This document shows positions 33,305 to 44,751 of a stretch of 64,000 nucleotides of DNA, one piece after another. The translations under genes and the position numbers were made by a program. Source of the DNA: Cristatella mucedo (lineage: Eukaryota; Bryozoa; Phylactolaemata; Cristatellidae); the NCBI GenBank assembly GCA_009760855.2, contig WPIO01000003.1, forward strand, positions 8,394,001 to 8,458,000. Direction: 5' to 3'. The notes beneath the pieces are model-generated. The model had not been told where the DNA came from. It did no database searches and was given only the letters and a program-made list of their open reading frames with translations. Every line of letters starts with the position of its first letter. Position 1 is the first letter of the stretch.

Positions 33305-34763
33305 TTCTTGATAAAGCGCCCTCAGAGAACTCAATCTCTTTCTAGGCGCTTTACATTTGCTGCAAAGGGAAATGCAATTGAATGGTAAGTAAAATCATGC
33401 TTGAAAAACAAACAAAATGAATAACATGGTTAGGGGTGACGTGCGCAGGGTCAGCATGCAAATGTGGTTAGTGGCAGCATGCACAGTGTCAGCACGCATA
33501 AGCACGTGAAGGACGAATCATAGGGACCCACGAAATGCTGTCCTAAATAGGTGTGTTTTTAAGTTCCTTTTAAATGTGGTCAGGTCAGGGGATGTTCTGA
33601 CGCAGGTCGGGAGGGAGTTCCAGGCTTTATGAAAAGTCTATCTGATGTGGCACCAAACACGCAAGACACGATGGGCAGCTTTCTGCTCAAGAGGAGTAAC
33701 GACATCGCCACGGCGTCCAGTCATCGTATTCTCCCCATCTGACGTGACGCTAAGTAGCTTCTGGAGCCAAACCAAAAATACGGCGTCAATGACTTTGACA
33801 GCGACCTGGTTGACCGATGTGTGGCGTTCATAGGAATCAGAAGCAAATGGACGGCGGCCAGGAATCCCAAAATAGGCACGAATCGGCGCACAGACGTGTG
33901 TAAGACAGGCCCCCCCCCCGTGTGAGGTGCAGTGGGTGGCAAACGAGAATGCCCAAGCGAAGGTGTCGCTCAGAAGCTCAGAATGCGTCGAAGTGAAACA
34001 GCAATCACGAGACGCACATGGTTCGAAACCACATGCCCGGTCACACCCGTCAAATTGGGATTTTTTTGTCAACTCCGGGCGATGAAGAATTACAGCCTCA
34101 GTCTGTCGGAATGATAGGCCAAATGAAACATGCTTAGTCGCCAACAGAAACCTCAGTGAATTCGTAACGACGACTTTGTAGCGGCCGTCTTTCTTAATCT
34201 TGAACTGAGACAAAGCCTTCGTCAACGAGATAAGTCGTCTTCGACGTCATCGTGCCAAAATACACCACCGATCGACTTCTCTAGAACGGGAGCATTTATG
34301 ATGAGCGCCAGCTTGCAGCAAGTATCGTCGAAGTAAGAATGCAGCGTGTTGTGAGGTTCAGGTCGATTATCAAAGAAGGTCTTCTTCGCCTCCGCCGATG
34401 GAGCCTTGTAATCGGTCCAATCACTGTAATGCTGCTTCTCTATATGGCTGCGATAGTTGTCCTTCCTAAACGAATGCTGGAAAAGTTTTATATGCCGCGC
34501 ATGTTTGCGCTTGCTATTGGTGCCGATGCCCGTGTCGACGTCTTCGCGCCCAAAGAGTTGCAGAACTTGCATTGCACAGATACGACGGCACCGTGTGGAT
34601 CACGGGTAACAATCTGAAGCCCATATCCGAGCTCATCCTCTTTCTGGGACGGCGTTGCACGCTGTGCAGCGTTTGCGACCTTCGAAACAGATAACATCTT
34701 CGTCTCCGAATCTCTTCCGCACTGCTCGCACACTCTCCTGACGGGCGAATCACACTGACGCAC
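31826..34763 (-). pseudogene. hAT transposase pseudogene
   Basis: Coding remnant of the element above. Segments in order on the minus strand: 34763-34500, 34572-34222 (frame change), 34225-33638 (frame change), then the LINE insert, then 33262-33071, and continuing to about 31840 with several stops. The subfamily has the C-terminal motif order DFS-x3-WE and an SDG-x2-MTG core. I associate it with long BED-finger hAT-like proteins, but exact assignment needs a profile search. Confidence 0.7.
33263..33628 (-). mobile_element. young 5'-truncated LINE insertion inside the hAT
   Basis: Begins with 12-13 AAT units, then the stem-loop tail and 3' UTR, and stops at caggcttt, which encodes the last ORF2 residues. 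It is almost identical to 35411-35737: five differences seen over about 325 bases. It interrupts the hAT transposase between RVWCHI and FVKQANSF, so it is younger than the hAT. Confidence 0.9.
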
Positions 34764-35388
34764 TCCCTTTTAAATTCGGCGTAAGGTGGCCCCTTTATTT
34801 TCGGCAAATTCGGCGTGCGGCCTCCAAACGCAGAGTTTAAGCTTAAGTCTGCATTTGATTAGCCCGCATGTCGAGCGTTTGGTTGAATGCGCTTGGCGCG
34901 CGAGTTAGTCAGACAAAGTGCCTAAAAACCTGGAGAATTTTTGGAGCCTGAGGCAGAAATTGAACCCTGCGGCATATTCGACGCCTGCGGATAGAGAGTT
35001 CTCTAAGGAAGCTATGCAAATTCATTGCATTTATAGTGTATAAGCAAGAAATAAGCCATACTCAGTCACGTTGCATCATCTTTTAGCGGTCTTTGCTCCC
35101 GCAGGATACTTACGGTACAGCATCAGTACTTTTCCTCTACCGTTTTTGGATAAGCTACAGTGCATCGCGAAAGACCTTGGACCTTGGCCTTCGACATGTG
35201 TATTGAAGAGACAGCAATGAATAAAGAAAATCGGTGCGTCGGAGAAAGCCTTATGATTGCTCAACAAAAAACCTGGGTCGCGATTTTTTTTCGTACGGCA
35301 TTAAAGAATGCGTTCCTGGAGCTTTTACTAGCGTAGGCTCACGTTCTCGAAGCTTTTGAACTATTGCATGGCCGCGTACGAGTTTTCT

Positions 35389-36095
35389 TAGGTAATAATA
35401 ATAATAATAATGTACTTGATAAAGCGCCCTCAGAGAACTCAATCTCTTTCTAGGCGCTTTACATTTGCTGCAAAGGGAAATGCAATTAAATGGTAAGTAA
35501 AATCATGCTTGAAAAACAAACAAAATGAATAACATGGTTAGGGGTGACGTGCGCAGGGTCAGCATGCAAATGTGGTTAGTGGCAGCATGCACAGTGTCAG
35601 CACGCATAAGCACGTGAAGGACAAATCACAGGGACCCACTAAATGCTGTCCTAAATAGGTGTGTTTTTAAGTTCCTTTTAAATGTGGTCAGGTCAGGGGA
35701 TGTTCTGACGCAGGTCGGGAGGGAGTTCCAGGCTTTGGGAGCATACGAACTAAATGCACAGTCTCCAAAGGATTTGAGGTTTGTACGAGGTATTTGTAGA
35801 CTGTTGGATTCCGAAAAGCGGGTGGTACGATGCTTGGCCTGATTGATGGGCGAGTATGTCGGAGAGATAGGCTGGAGCCATTGAATGAAGGGACCTAAAA
35901 GTGAGCGACAAAACCTTGAAGTCAATCCGGTGCTTGACTGGTAGCCAGTGCAGGTCGGCGAGAAGTGGAGTAATGTGGAAACTGCGACGCTCACGACAGA
36001 CAAGCCTAGCTGCAGAGTTTTGCACCAGCTGCAATCGCCTGATCGCACATGCTGGTAGGCCAGTGAGGTACACCCGTCTTTCAGTAGCGGCGTTG
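35389..36095 (-). mobile_element. 5'-truncated LINE (L2/CR1-like) with ORF2 end
   Basis: AAT repeats, stem-loop tail and 3' UTR, then minus-strand ORF2 C-terminus: RRLQLVQNSAARLVC, LLADLHWLPVKHRIDF, SLHSMAPAYLSDI, then after one frameshift IPRTNLKSFGDCAFS, APKAWNSLP and LKTHLFRTAFSGSL followed by the stop at 35626. It has lost its 5' end at about 36090. It is the best reference copy of this family here. Confidence 0.9.
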
Positions 36096-36325
36096 CTCTA
36101 TATCGCAGCCGTCGAATTGACAAGTGCTAAAACGCTTACTTCAATTCGAGCTAGCATTGAAATATTTATCTGGCAAAATATCCTGCTGGAGATGTATTTC
36201 TCAGCGTCCGGAGCGCCGAAAATACGGCGACTAAACTTGACCTCCCCAGCTTTCCGGGGCAGAAGTGGGTGTGGGTAAGCTTCGGCTGCCAGCCAATAGG
36301 CGGTGAAGGCTCCTACTCGGAAGAA

Positions 36326-39300
36326 ATGGCGGGTACTTCGCAGGCCTCCATGGGGAGTATCACCTTGAAAGGTTCCACGACTATTGTCGCCGAGTTTTTC
36401 CGTGAGTATCATCGTCGTGTACCCTGAATTGAGGTGATATATTGCTAGTTTAGGCCGATAGTGTCTCTACCTCGCTAACCATGTACCCATGTGCCTGCGA
36501 AAAGCTACCCCTAATCTGTAACGACTGCGTTGGTTGACCGCCGCATTTCTACGCTGACCGCGGGCGAACGCCCTGCGTGCGACTTCGCTGCTGTCTTCCG
36601 TTTCTAATATGATTGAATGACAAAGAACTTGTACGCAAGCGTGTCAGTTGTTATCCACGTTGCTGACCCTCAGGCCACTGACGTATGCAGTGCACTACTG
36701 CCTTGTGCTATCTCTGCCACTGCTCGTTCTTACCTAAGTTATATCGGCATGCCAACCGCTGATGATGCTGACGTGGGGAAAAAGAGAGATAGATAATTAG
36801 GTACATATAGAGATAAATTTAAGAAATGATAGGTATAAATAAATATGGTTGGCGTACGTGATTAGGCTACTCAATTAAACTAAGCCAATTTAACTCTAAC
36901 CTAAAGTTATACGCAAGCTACTTAAGCTTTTGAGAAGTTATGACACAGTCTGTGCAATTTTCACAACTCAGGACGTTTTTTTGAGTCCCGCACAGCATTG
37001 TCTGGGTCCTCGTGATTTGTCCTTTTTGTGCTTATCCGTGCTGACACTGCATGCTATCAGTAACCGTATTATGCAAGTTGAGACTGACATGTTACCACTA
37101 AACATATGTTCATGCTTCCTTTACAGCATATGTAAAGTGCCTACAGAGAAATTAAGTTTTCTGAGAGCTCGATACCAATGTATTATTATTTTAGTTATTG
37201 TTATCATTCAACATTGCCTGCTGCAAGTGGAGTGAAAGAGCCACCAGCAGGTTATTTTGCCTCCATATAAAATAACCTGCTGAATCAGCCAACTTCAATT
37301 TTTGTACTCTATTTCTCGCACGGAACCCCAACTTTGGTCTGGGTGTACATTCAATAGACACTAGGTGAGTAATTGTACTTGTAGCTTCCTTCATTAACTT
37401 GCTTAACTGAACGAATTTCTCCTTAGATGCCTCTCGCTCATCTTGCTTATGTAACTCAAGTCATTCAGCTGTGCCTCCAATCTATTCGACCTTTTCCTTT
37501 TCAGCTTATGTAAAGTGCCTAGAAAGAGATTAAGTTCTCCGAGGGCACTATGCAAATTTATTATTATTATTAATAATCCACCTCAGATGCATTTGAAAGC
37601 TTCACCGTTTACGTCACTCTCACCGAACACTCTGTCAGCTACCATCATGAGAGCCCCAAACTTTGCTTCAATTAAAGTAAAACTAAAACCCAGTTGTTCG
37701 TCACAGCTTAGGCTTTGTCCACACAGATTGTCCTTATGTGCCTATGCGAATTATCCTAATGTGCCTATGCGAATTGTCCATATGTGTCTGTGTGAATCTT
37801 CGTATATGCTGATGCATGCTGGAATTGTGCTTCTTGTTATCCATAATAATTTGGCTTCCTTTTAACCTATGTGAAGTACATAGAAACAAATTCGTCTGTT
37901 AGGGCACTATACTATCTTGGATTATTATTATTGCTATCTGTTAGGCCGGGAGACCTGGGCACATTTCAAGTTGCTCCCGTGTCTTCTGTGGACGTTGACC
38001 TAGTGCCACTGCTAGTGGCACATTGGTGTCTTTCCTATATCGAGTATGAAGGATAGAATTTGAGGGCCTGAAGAGGCAAGTCAAGTAAGCGTAAAGCAGT
38101 GCAGTCCTTAGCACGAATGTGACCTCGACCGTACCTTATTATTCCGTTTTAGACTACTGTGTGAACTCCATCCTCTACCAGCGTGGCCTCTACCCACCTG
38201 AAACTTTCACCCGGGAGCAGAAATATGGGCTAACGCTTTTGGTGACAGCCGACGACGCTTTGAAGTCGTATCTTACCACAATGTTCTCACATCTGCAAGG
38301 TAATCGTAGCTATACTTTGCCAGTGATTTCTGACTACAGGGGATGGCCACCCTAACTTAACTAGAACCCTGGAGTGTTCTTCTGTTAGAGGCTGTTAGCT
38401 AATGCATAATGACATTAGCCAAGCTGTAGAACTCATAAGCCATCGGGCAAGAATTAAATATATATATGTATGTATGAATATCCATGATTTTAGATAATAA
38501 AATTTGAGGTCGTTTGATGACATGTATAGCAAAAATTACCCAACCAAAAGCAGAAATAAACTCCTGCATCATTTGAAAGCAGAGCTGAACTTACATTCAA
38601 AATTTCACATTTATCCATCAAGTATTGGCCTAGCTATAGAATTCATATTATAAGGCACACAGCTACATTGTAAGCGAAGCTGTTTAAAATTCACAAGCGA
38701 TCCTCAATATGTCACAAACACGTTGCTCGATATACCAAGGTTCATAAAGTTGGGACTCGAGTCGTTAATGATGCAGATATTGGCGGTTTTTTATTCCTCG
38801 ATATGTTTACGGACTATGTCTGCATTAGACATGGTTTGCTTAATCTTTTTTTAGTGCTTTCCTTTTAAATTGAAATCGTTAGAACTTCAGATCTTATTTC
38901 TAACATGTTTGTCTTTTGAAAGGTACTCTAAACAATTATTCGATTGTTGAAACAATCTTGTCGATCTTTTTTGCGACATTTACCCTTAAAGACAAGTATA
39001 TGAAAATGTGATGCCATTCAATAATAATGATTGTGATTTTATTAAAAGGAACATCATGTTTGTGGTAGCTAGGTGACCAGGTCACCTTTCGTGCAGGTTG
39101 TCTCATCTTAGTTTATACTTGTGTGCTAGTTAGCCTGTGTTTAAACCTCTGATTAACCAATTCAAAAACTGGCTGATTAAGGATGTTTACATTGGTCGAT
39201 TCTTGGCCCATTCGTATATCCATTGTCAGCTGGACAAGGAGCCTGCTTGTCTAACACTTTAGTATATATTGTATATTTAGTTTAGTAATTGCAGACTATG

Positions 39301-42300
39301 ATTAGAACATGATTATAATCTATGATGGTACAATCTGGTGGGTTCTCATCTTTTGGATCTTGTGACCTGTTTGTGCTGTGGTTAGGTGCAGTAGCCCGAA
39401 ACGACCTGCCTAAACTTGCCGAATTCCATTTGGGGCTCCAACGATACGTCCAGACGAAATGAAACGGTAAAAGGTAGGTAAACATGGAACTGAATGAGAG
39501 TAGGTTGCAATAATGTAGCTACATGCATTGTGGCTGAACCATAAGCTGCCATGTTGTTTTTATTGTCGAGGCATTTGCATGCTAGAAACTTGTGATGGGA
39601 TGCTAGGCACCGAGTTTATTGACTCATTGGCTGGAAGTCAGATCCATGAGCCAATAAAAAATATGGCAGACTCAGTCCTGCCTCGCAGTTCTGGGGATAA
39701 AGCCAGCAAGAGTCGTTGAGTCGGCTAGGTTTTTTTCTTGAGGAGGAATCAGCCTAAGTAAATACAAGCTTAGTATAGTACATTGTATGGCTGTGTCACT
39801 AGGTATTTACAGCCTTACCAAGTATCAACTGCAGTGCCTCACTGTCACCTAAACTCTCATGGCAATGCTTGCTACCATATCTTCCAGACTTTTCCAGCTA
39901 TCCAGATCAGAAGGAAAATGTGGGTGATGTCTGGCTTTGACTGCTTATGGTAATTATTGTAGTAAGTCTAGCACTGTATATATCAATTCCTACTATTGGG
40001 TATGCCTGCTATGTAGACTCATGGAAAGAAAAACCCATATCATTTGTAAGCAAATATGCTTCCGAATTAGATTACAAGACCGTTTTGGATTTAGTTTTTT
40101 GTTTATTGACTTGGAGACGATTGTGAAGAGACCTGAATGGCCATGGTAGCGTTAGCTGATAGGTCTGCTATGCCCTTAGGAAAAACCACACTATTGATGT
40201 CATATTATCAGTTTTAATGAGCTTAAGGGAAGCACGGTTGCACATGTTGTCGCTGCTTGGGTCAATTTTTAGCAAGCTAGTATGTATTTTATTGCAGACT
40301 GGCTACAGAAGATGGTTATTCAGAAGTTGGTGCTCGCCATTACGGATGCTGATACAAACGAAGTTTTAGAAAGGTGGCAGTTTGACGTTCAGTGTGACAA
40401 AACGGCAGCTGCAGAGGCTGATAGGTAGGTGTATGCCCTGTCTATCATGGTGTTAACACCTGCTACCTCCATGGTTACAAGGCAAAACTTTTCTTTAAAA
40501 AGTCTTACAGAGCTGACCATCGCCTGTGAAATGTTGCTTGCAACTTTGGTCCACACTCCCAAAGCCACTCTGTGTACTGATGGAGATGGCTGTTTCTCAA
40601 GCAATAGTCCCAAAAAGTTAGAGAAGAGGGAGAGAGATAGAGAGCAAGTCTGATCTCTGTAAGGCTGAGTTTACATTGCCGATTGTATATGCCTATGGCT
40701 ATGCCATCTAGAACCATAGGTGGGAGGTAACTTAATGTGTAGTGCCGATTCTTCCGACTCATTGATAAAGTAAACCAAGCTGTACTTGGTCGCTCGGGTC
40801 GTCTTGAGCGCTCAGTCGACCAACTCGGTTTATTATGGATACACCCAATATCAATTGTGGCCACCGACTTGTTGGTCACAGCACATGTAGCTGGATTAAG
40901 GTGCTGTGTTATAGCTCATTTTAGATGTTACCTTTCTTTTCCCAATCTTGCACTGTGCATCTGACGTGACTACTGGAAAACCAAACTTGATTTTTGGGGT
41001 TGTTTTGGCTTGTTAGGGTAGGCTGGTTGAAGGACCTGCTGGGAAGCGACGCAATGTATTCCCACTGATAATGTGGTCAGTATCGTATTTCACACAATAT
41101 TTTGTGTAAAGAATGACAACTACCACCTTCTACATTAGGTAGGCATTTGTCTAGGTGGCTCTTCATCCCTAGAATTGGTCCAGGATTGAAGCAACTCTCT
41201 GTGTGTAAGGCCATCGGCAGTGTTAATCCAGCTTTAAGTTAGAGGCCGGATGTCATCGCAAGTGTAATTCAGCACCTTTGAAGAAATTAGCTGTAAGTGG
41301 TAAAGTAGGCTACTAGGTCCAATGACTATGAACATATAATGCAAGTTGATCCCTGTTAGCAATGTACTGATGACCCATTCGTACGGTTTGGTTATGGTAT
41401 TGGCAGCTCTGCATAGTAATGCAAATTGTTCAGTGAGTGATATACTGCTGTCCCATTCCCGAGGTCGTAAATGGTGCCAGGCCATATGATATAGGACGAT
41501 CCCTATGTTGCTTCGTGCATTCGTTGTTAGAATATGACACATGGTCAGGCTCTCGACTATTTTGCCCCCGTAGAAGAAAGAAGAAGAGGTTCGGTTAGGC
41601 TGACAGCACGTTGAGAAAGAAGCGTTGGCATAGCCCAAGTGGTATGAAGGAAATGTCCTTTGTTGCCATGACAGGACAAATGTGGGTTTAGATGGAGGTA
41701 TGTCTGGCCTATACTGGGATTGACCTCACAGCTGGGCAAGGAAATATATGGGTAGCCAGTGGTTGCTACACCTATATCTTGTCCCATTCTTACCAGCATG
41801 TATTTTTTATGTTTCTGGGGTTGCTCAGCCATAGCATTTATGCTGAAATGGCCAGGCTATCTATTCTCGTATGAATGCAAAGGAAGTTGCAAAGACAAGC
41901 TATGGATGTTACGTTTCTATTTTATGAACGATTCAAATGCAGGTTGTCGGAGTAATAGCATACTCTCTTTCTTGTCCTGTGAGGTTCAATGAATAATACT
42001 GTCTGATTGCTTTGTTAGTGAGGCATAGCTTTGATTGTGGGTTCAAAGGATTAGCCCATTTCAAAGCTAACTTGATGGTGTGGCTGTATCCCAGAAAAGT
42101 CTTGGATCTGAAAGTCTGCTCATAACCACCTCATTATGTTAAGCTAGCTGCCGACATGCTTTGGATCCATGTTCATGTACTGTGAAGCCGCTTATATATG
42201 TAGGCAAAAATCAAGGAAATCTCACTGACCACGATGATAGTACCAAGGAATTTTTCTAGAAGACCAAAGTTGGATCTCTTTCGATTGCCATTTTAAACAA

Positions 42301-44516
42301 TTAATTCTCTCAAACTGATACATCATTATATTGTGCACAACACTGAGCCTACAAATATTTGCAGTAGACTTATTTCATAGCTTAATAATAATACATTTGA
42401 TATAGGGCACTCAGAGAACTCAATCTCTTTCTAGACACTTAACATTTGCTGCAAAGGAAGCACGATTGAATGGTTAGTGGTAGAAGGCTCAATAAACAAC
42501 AAGAATAACTATGATTGTGGTGACATGCACAGTGTCAGCATGCATAAGCACATGAACGACGAATCACAGGGACCCACTAAATGCTGTGATAAATAGATGC
42601 ATTTTAAGCTTCTTTTTAAATGTCAACGAGTGAGAGGATGTCGTGACATCTTCAGGATGTTTAGAAAGGATGTGCCATAGTCGGCAGCAGGAGAGACGAT
42701 GTTGCAATAAGAATGTTGGAAGTGAGTTTCCACAATGTAGGACCTGCATAGCAAAAGCTTCAGCGCTAACATTCTTTAACATTCGTGAAGAAATGGAAGC
42801 TAATTCATTGCCTGTTGAGGACCTGAGGGCACGACGAGGCCGAATATGGCGCAATGGTTGGTCATTGGGGGAGGGGGTATTCGAGCTGCTTATCAAGATG
42901 ACAGCACTTTTGCTTAGCTGGTTTGGGTAGCTTCGTTTTCTCTACCGTATATATATAACTTCTATTCTGACATTGGCTTTTTTGTTGGTTGGCTAGTGCA
43001 TGCAACTAACCATTGAAGGGCAGCCTTTCTCAATTGTGTCAACATTTCAGCAAACCCAAGGTCAAGTCTGTGAACGAGATCAACAAGGAGATCTGCGCCA
43101 TCATTCGCCAGATCACTGCAAGCATGACTTTCTTGCCGTTACTGGAGGCAAAGTGTAGGTGCTATTTGTTAAGCTAATGGTATGCTGTTGGCTGAACCAA
43201 CCGACAACGGCCTGTTCATCAGTTGATATTATGCAATTAACTTTTTTGCTGCTGCCAGATGTGCTGCTATGACCTCATTTCTCATGCACAGATCTTTGAT
43301 CTGGTCTTTATTCACTAATACCGTCAACTGAATTTGTGTGGATGTCGAATATGGTTAAGGATGTTTTGGTGGCTACTGTCACCCCATTGCCTGTCAAATC
43401 GAAGAATGACACTTAATTCGTGGACATGATAGCTGTTTTGAAATTTTAATCCTATTAAGCTGATAGTGAAAGTATACCGTGCAGAAGCTCGGATTAGTGG
43501 ATTAAATGCAACAGCTGCCCTGCAGGAGGCTTGTGCAACATTTTTATAAACAAAACGCTTGCAGGGTGTCTCTGGAGAAAAATTAATTCATTTGTATAGC
43601 ACTCTAATATCCAAGTGCTTGACATGTGCCTCAGGGCTCAAGCCCACAACCTTCAGTTCACACAGTTCAGTTCACAAAGTTCATCACGGGAGTTGCATCT
43701 ATCCAGCCGAAATAGAAGAATTTACTTGCGTCATTTGAAACAAGCAGAGCTGAACTTGCATTTCAACTTTAACTCCGATATGTGAAGTATTAGCCGAGTT
43801 ATAGAATTTACAAGGTACCACCTACCCTGAAAATGAAGCTGTATAAAAGACACAAGAATGCACCTCAACAAGCTCAACAAGCTTCACGAATGTATCTTGA
43901 TCTACCAAGGTTCGACAAGTTTTGATACTAGTTTCATATGATGCAGATCGGTCAATTTTTTATATATGTTGCTTTCGGTTTACATCCGGGTTAGACGCGG
44001 TTTGCATAACCATTTTCTTTCATGCGGAAGTCGTCAAAACTTCCGATCTCAGTTCTAACATATTTGTCTTTCGAAAGGTACCCTAAAAAAAAATATTCGA
44101 TTGTCGGGACAGATTTCATTAGTATTTTCTTGACATTCTCCATTAATTATATCTATGGTACAATGGTCCTTCTGTCATGCTTCCGTGTTGGTTTCTTGTG
44201 GCCTTGTTTTTATTTGATTGCTACTACTACTACTTTGAACCTCGTCTTACTTTGGTGTCTTCTCAACCTTGGCTACTTTAGTGGCCACATGCACTTCGAG
44301 CAGTGTGTCAACTGCACACAACATTCATTGTTGCTTGCAATTGTAGGTGCTTTTGACTTGCTTGTCTACACAGATAAAGACTTGGATTTACCTGACGATT
44401 GGGGCGACTCAGGCCCTCGTTTCATTGCCAACTCGGAAGAGGTCCGTCTGCGGTCTTTCTCCACCTTGATTCACAAGGTGGATGCTATGGTGTCATATAA
44501 GAAGAAAGAAATTTGA
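36326..44516 (+). CDS. MAD2L1: MAD2L1, spindle assembly checkpoint protein
   Basis: Five exons in perfect phase: 36326-36401, 38153-38299, 40298-40424, 43051-43154, 44347-44516 (TGA 44514-44516). The joined frame is 207 residues (205 in human). It is a HORMA-domain protein throughout: GSITLKGSTTIVAEFF at the start, NSILYQRGLYPPETF, KYGLTLLVTADD, LERWQFDVQCDK, IRQITASMTFLPLLE, FDLLVYTDKDL, and the C-terminal safety-belt region with GPRFIANSEEVRLRSF and HKVDAMVSYK. MAD2 binds MAD1 at unattached kinetochores and, in its closed form, CDC20, inhibiting the anaphase-promoting complex. No residue of the core looks damaged, so it is probably functional. Intron 1 holds three LINE tails; introns 2 and 4 each hold a copy of an unclassified repeat (38520-38965 and 43700-44115). 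Confidence 0.97.
37120..37205 (+). repeat. LINE 3' tail, decayed
   Basis: Reads cagcatatgtaaagtgcc, acagagaaattaag, ttttctgagagctcg and then ATT units: the shared tail in plus orientation with stem mutations. Confidence 0.65.
37243..37295 (+). repeat. SINE 3' core fragment
   Basis: Contains CCATATAAAATAACCTGC and TGCTGAATCAGCC, corresponding to the 3' end of the tRNA-SINE at 22147-22262. Confidence 0.4.
37495..37575 (+). repeat. LINE 3' tail
   Basis: Reads cagcttatgtaaagtgcc, tagaaagagattaagttc, tccgagggcact and then ATT units. It is the second of three tails in intron 1 of MAD2L1. Confidence 0.75.
37855..37945 (+). repeat. LINE 3' tail, decayed
   Basis: Reads aacctatgtgaagtacatag, aaacaaattcgtctg, ttagggcactat and then ATT units. 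It is the most diverged of the three neighbouring tails. Confidence 0.55.
38520..38965 (+). repeat. unclassified repeat, copy 1 (MAD2L1 intron 2)
   Basis: Aligns with 43700-44115 over about 430 bases. Shared pieces in the same order: GAGCTGAACTT, ATATACCAAGGTTC versus ATCTACCAAGGTTC, ATGATGCAGAT, TCTAACATGTTTGTCTTT versus TCTAACATATTTGTCTTT, GAAAGGTAC, ATTCGATTGT. No terminal repeat, poly(A) tail or coding signal is visible. Confidence 0.7.
42384..42900 (-). mobile_element. LINE 3' fragment with ORF2 end
   Basis: Reverse-oriented tail (ggcactcagagaactcaatc) followed by 3' UTR and a frame ending FKKKLKMHLFITAFSGSL; the upstream part (LPTFLLQHRLSCCRLWH) is diverged and shifted. In intron 3 of MAD2L1. 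Confidence 0.75.
43575..43680 (-). repeat. decayed SINE with LINE-type tail
   Basis: taattcatttgtatagcact matches the start of the SINEs at 5508 and 28082. It is followed by aagtgcttgacatgtgcctc and a head remnant (gggctcaagcccacaacc). Confidence 0.55.
43700..44115 (+). repeat. unclassified repeat, copy 2 (MAD2L1 intron 4)
   Basis: Direct repeat of 38520-38965, more diverged at its 5' end and with small indels. It ends about 230 bases before the last exon of MAD2L1. Confidence 0.7.
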
Positions 44517-44745
44517 ACCGATGATGAATGCTTGCTTATTATACGTGGGATACTGCCCCACTGGCTATCGTGGCTAAGCATGGGACGTGTGGTGAATGCA
44601 CAGAGCCGTATGCTGCTCATATGCAACCACGGCAATTATCTGTGGTCCAAGAATCCCAGGAGACTTGAATTTTCCTATGATCTGTTAAGGTGACAAGGAT
44701 ATTGATCTTCCTAGTTGCTACATCATGTCTGCATAATTGTGCAGC

Positions 44746-44751
44746 ATTAAA
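44746..44751 (+). terminator. candidate poly(A) signal of MAD2L1
   Basis: ATTAAA, a common variant signal, is 230 bases after the stop codon in AT-rich sequence. No canonical AATAAA is nearer. Confidence 0.4.

Larger units (their letters stand above)
31745..34851 (-). mobile_element. near-complete but broken hAT transposon
   Basis: Ends are CAGACCTGCTTAAATTCGGC on the left and, reversed, CAGACTTAAGCTTAAACTC on the right. TTAAATTCGGC and TATTTTCGGC repeat several times just inside both ends. Between them a minus-strand transposase is read in pieces: a BED-type zinc finger (CKFCNSLG ... HIEKQH, near 34570-34425), a DDE-type core (TSDGENTMTGR and HRVLRVWCHI, near 33750-33640), FVKQANSFITHLRR (near 33200), and a C-terminal hAT dimerisation segment (SSVELDFSVLKWEM near 32020). 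Frameshifts and stops (for example at 34222 and near 33645) and an inserted LINE fragment at 33263-33628 make it inactive. Confidence 0.8.
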
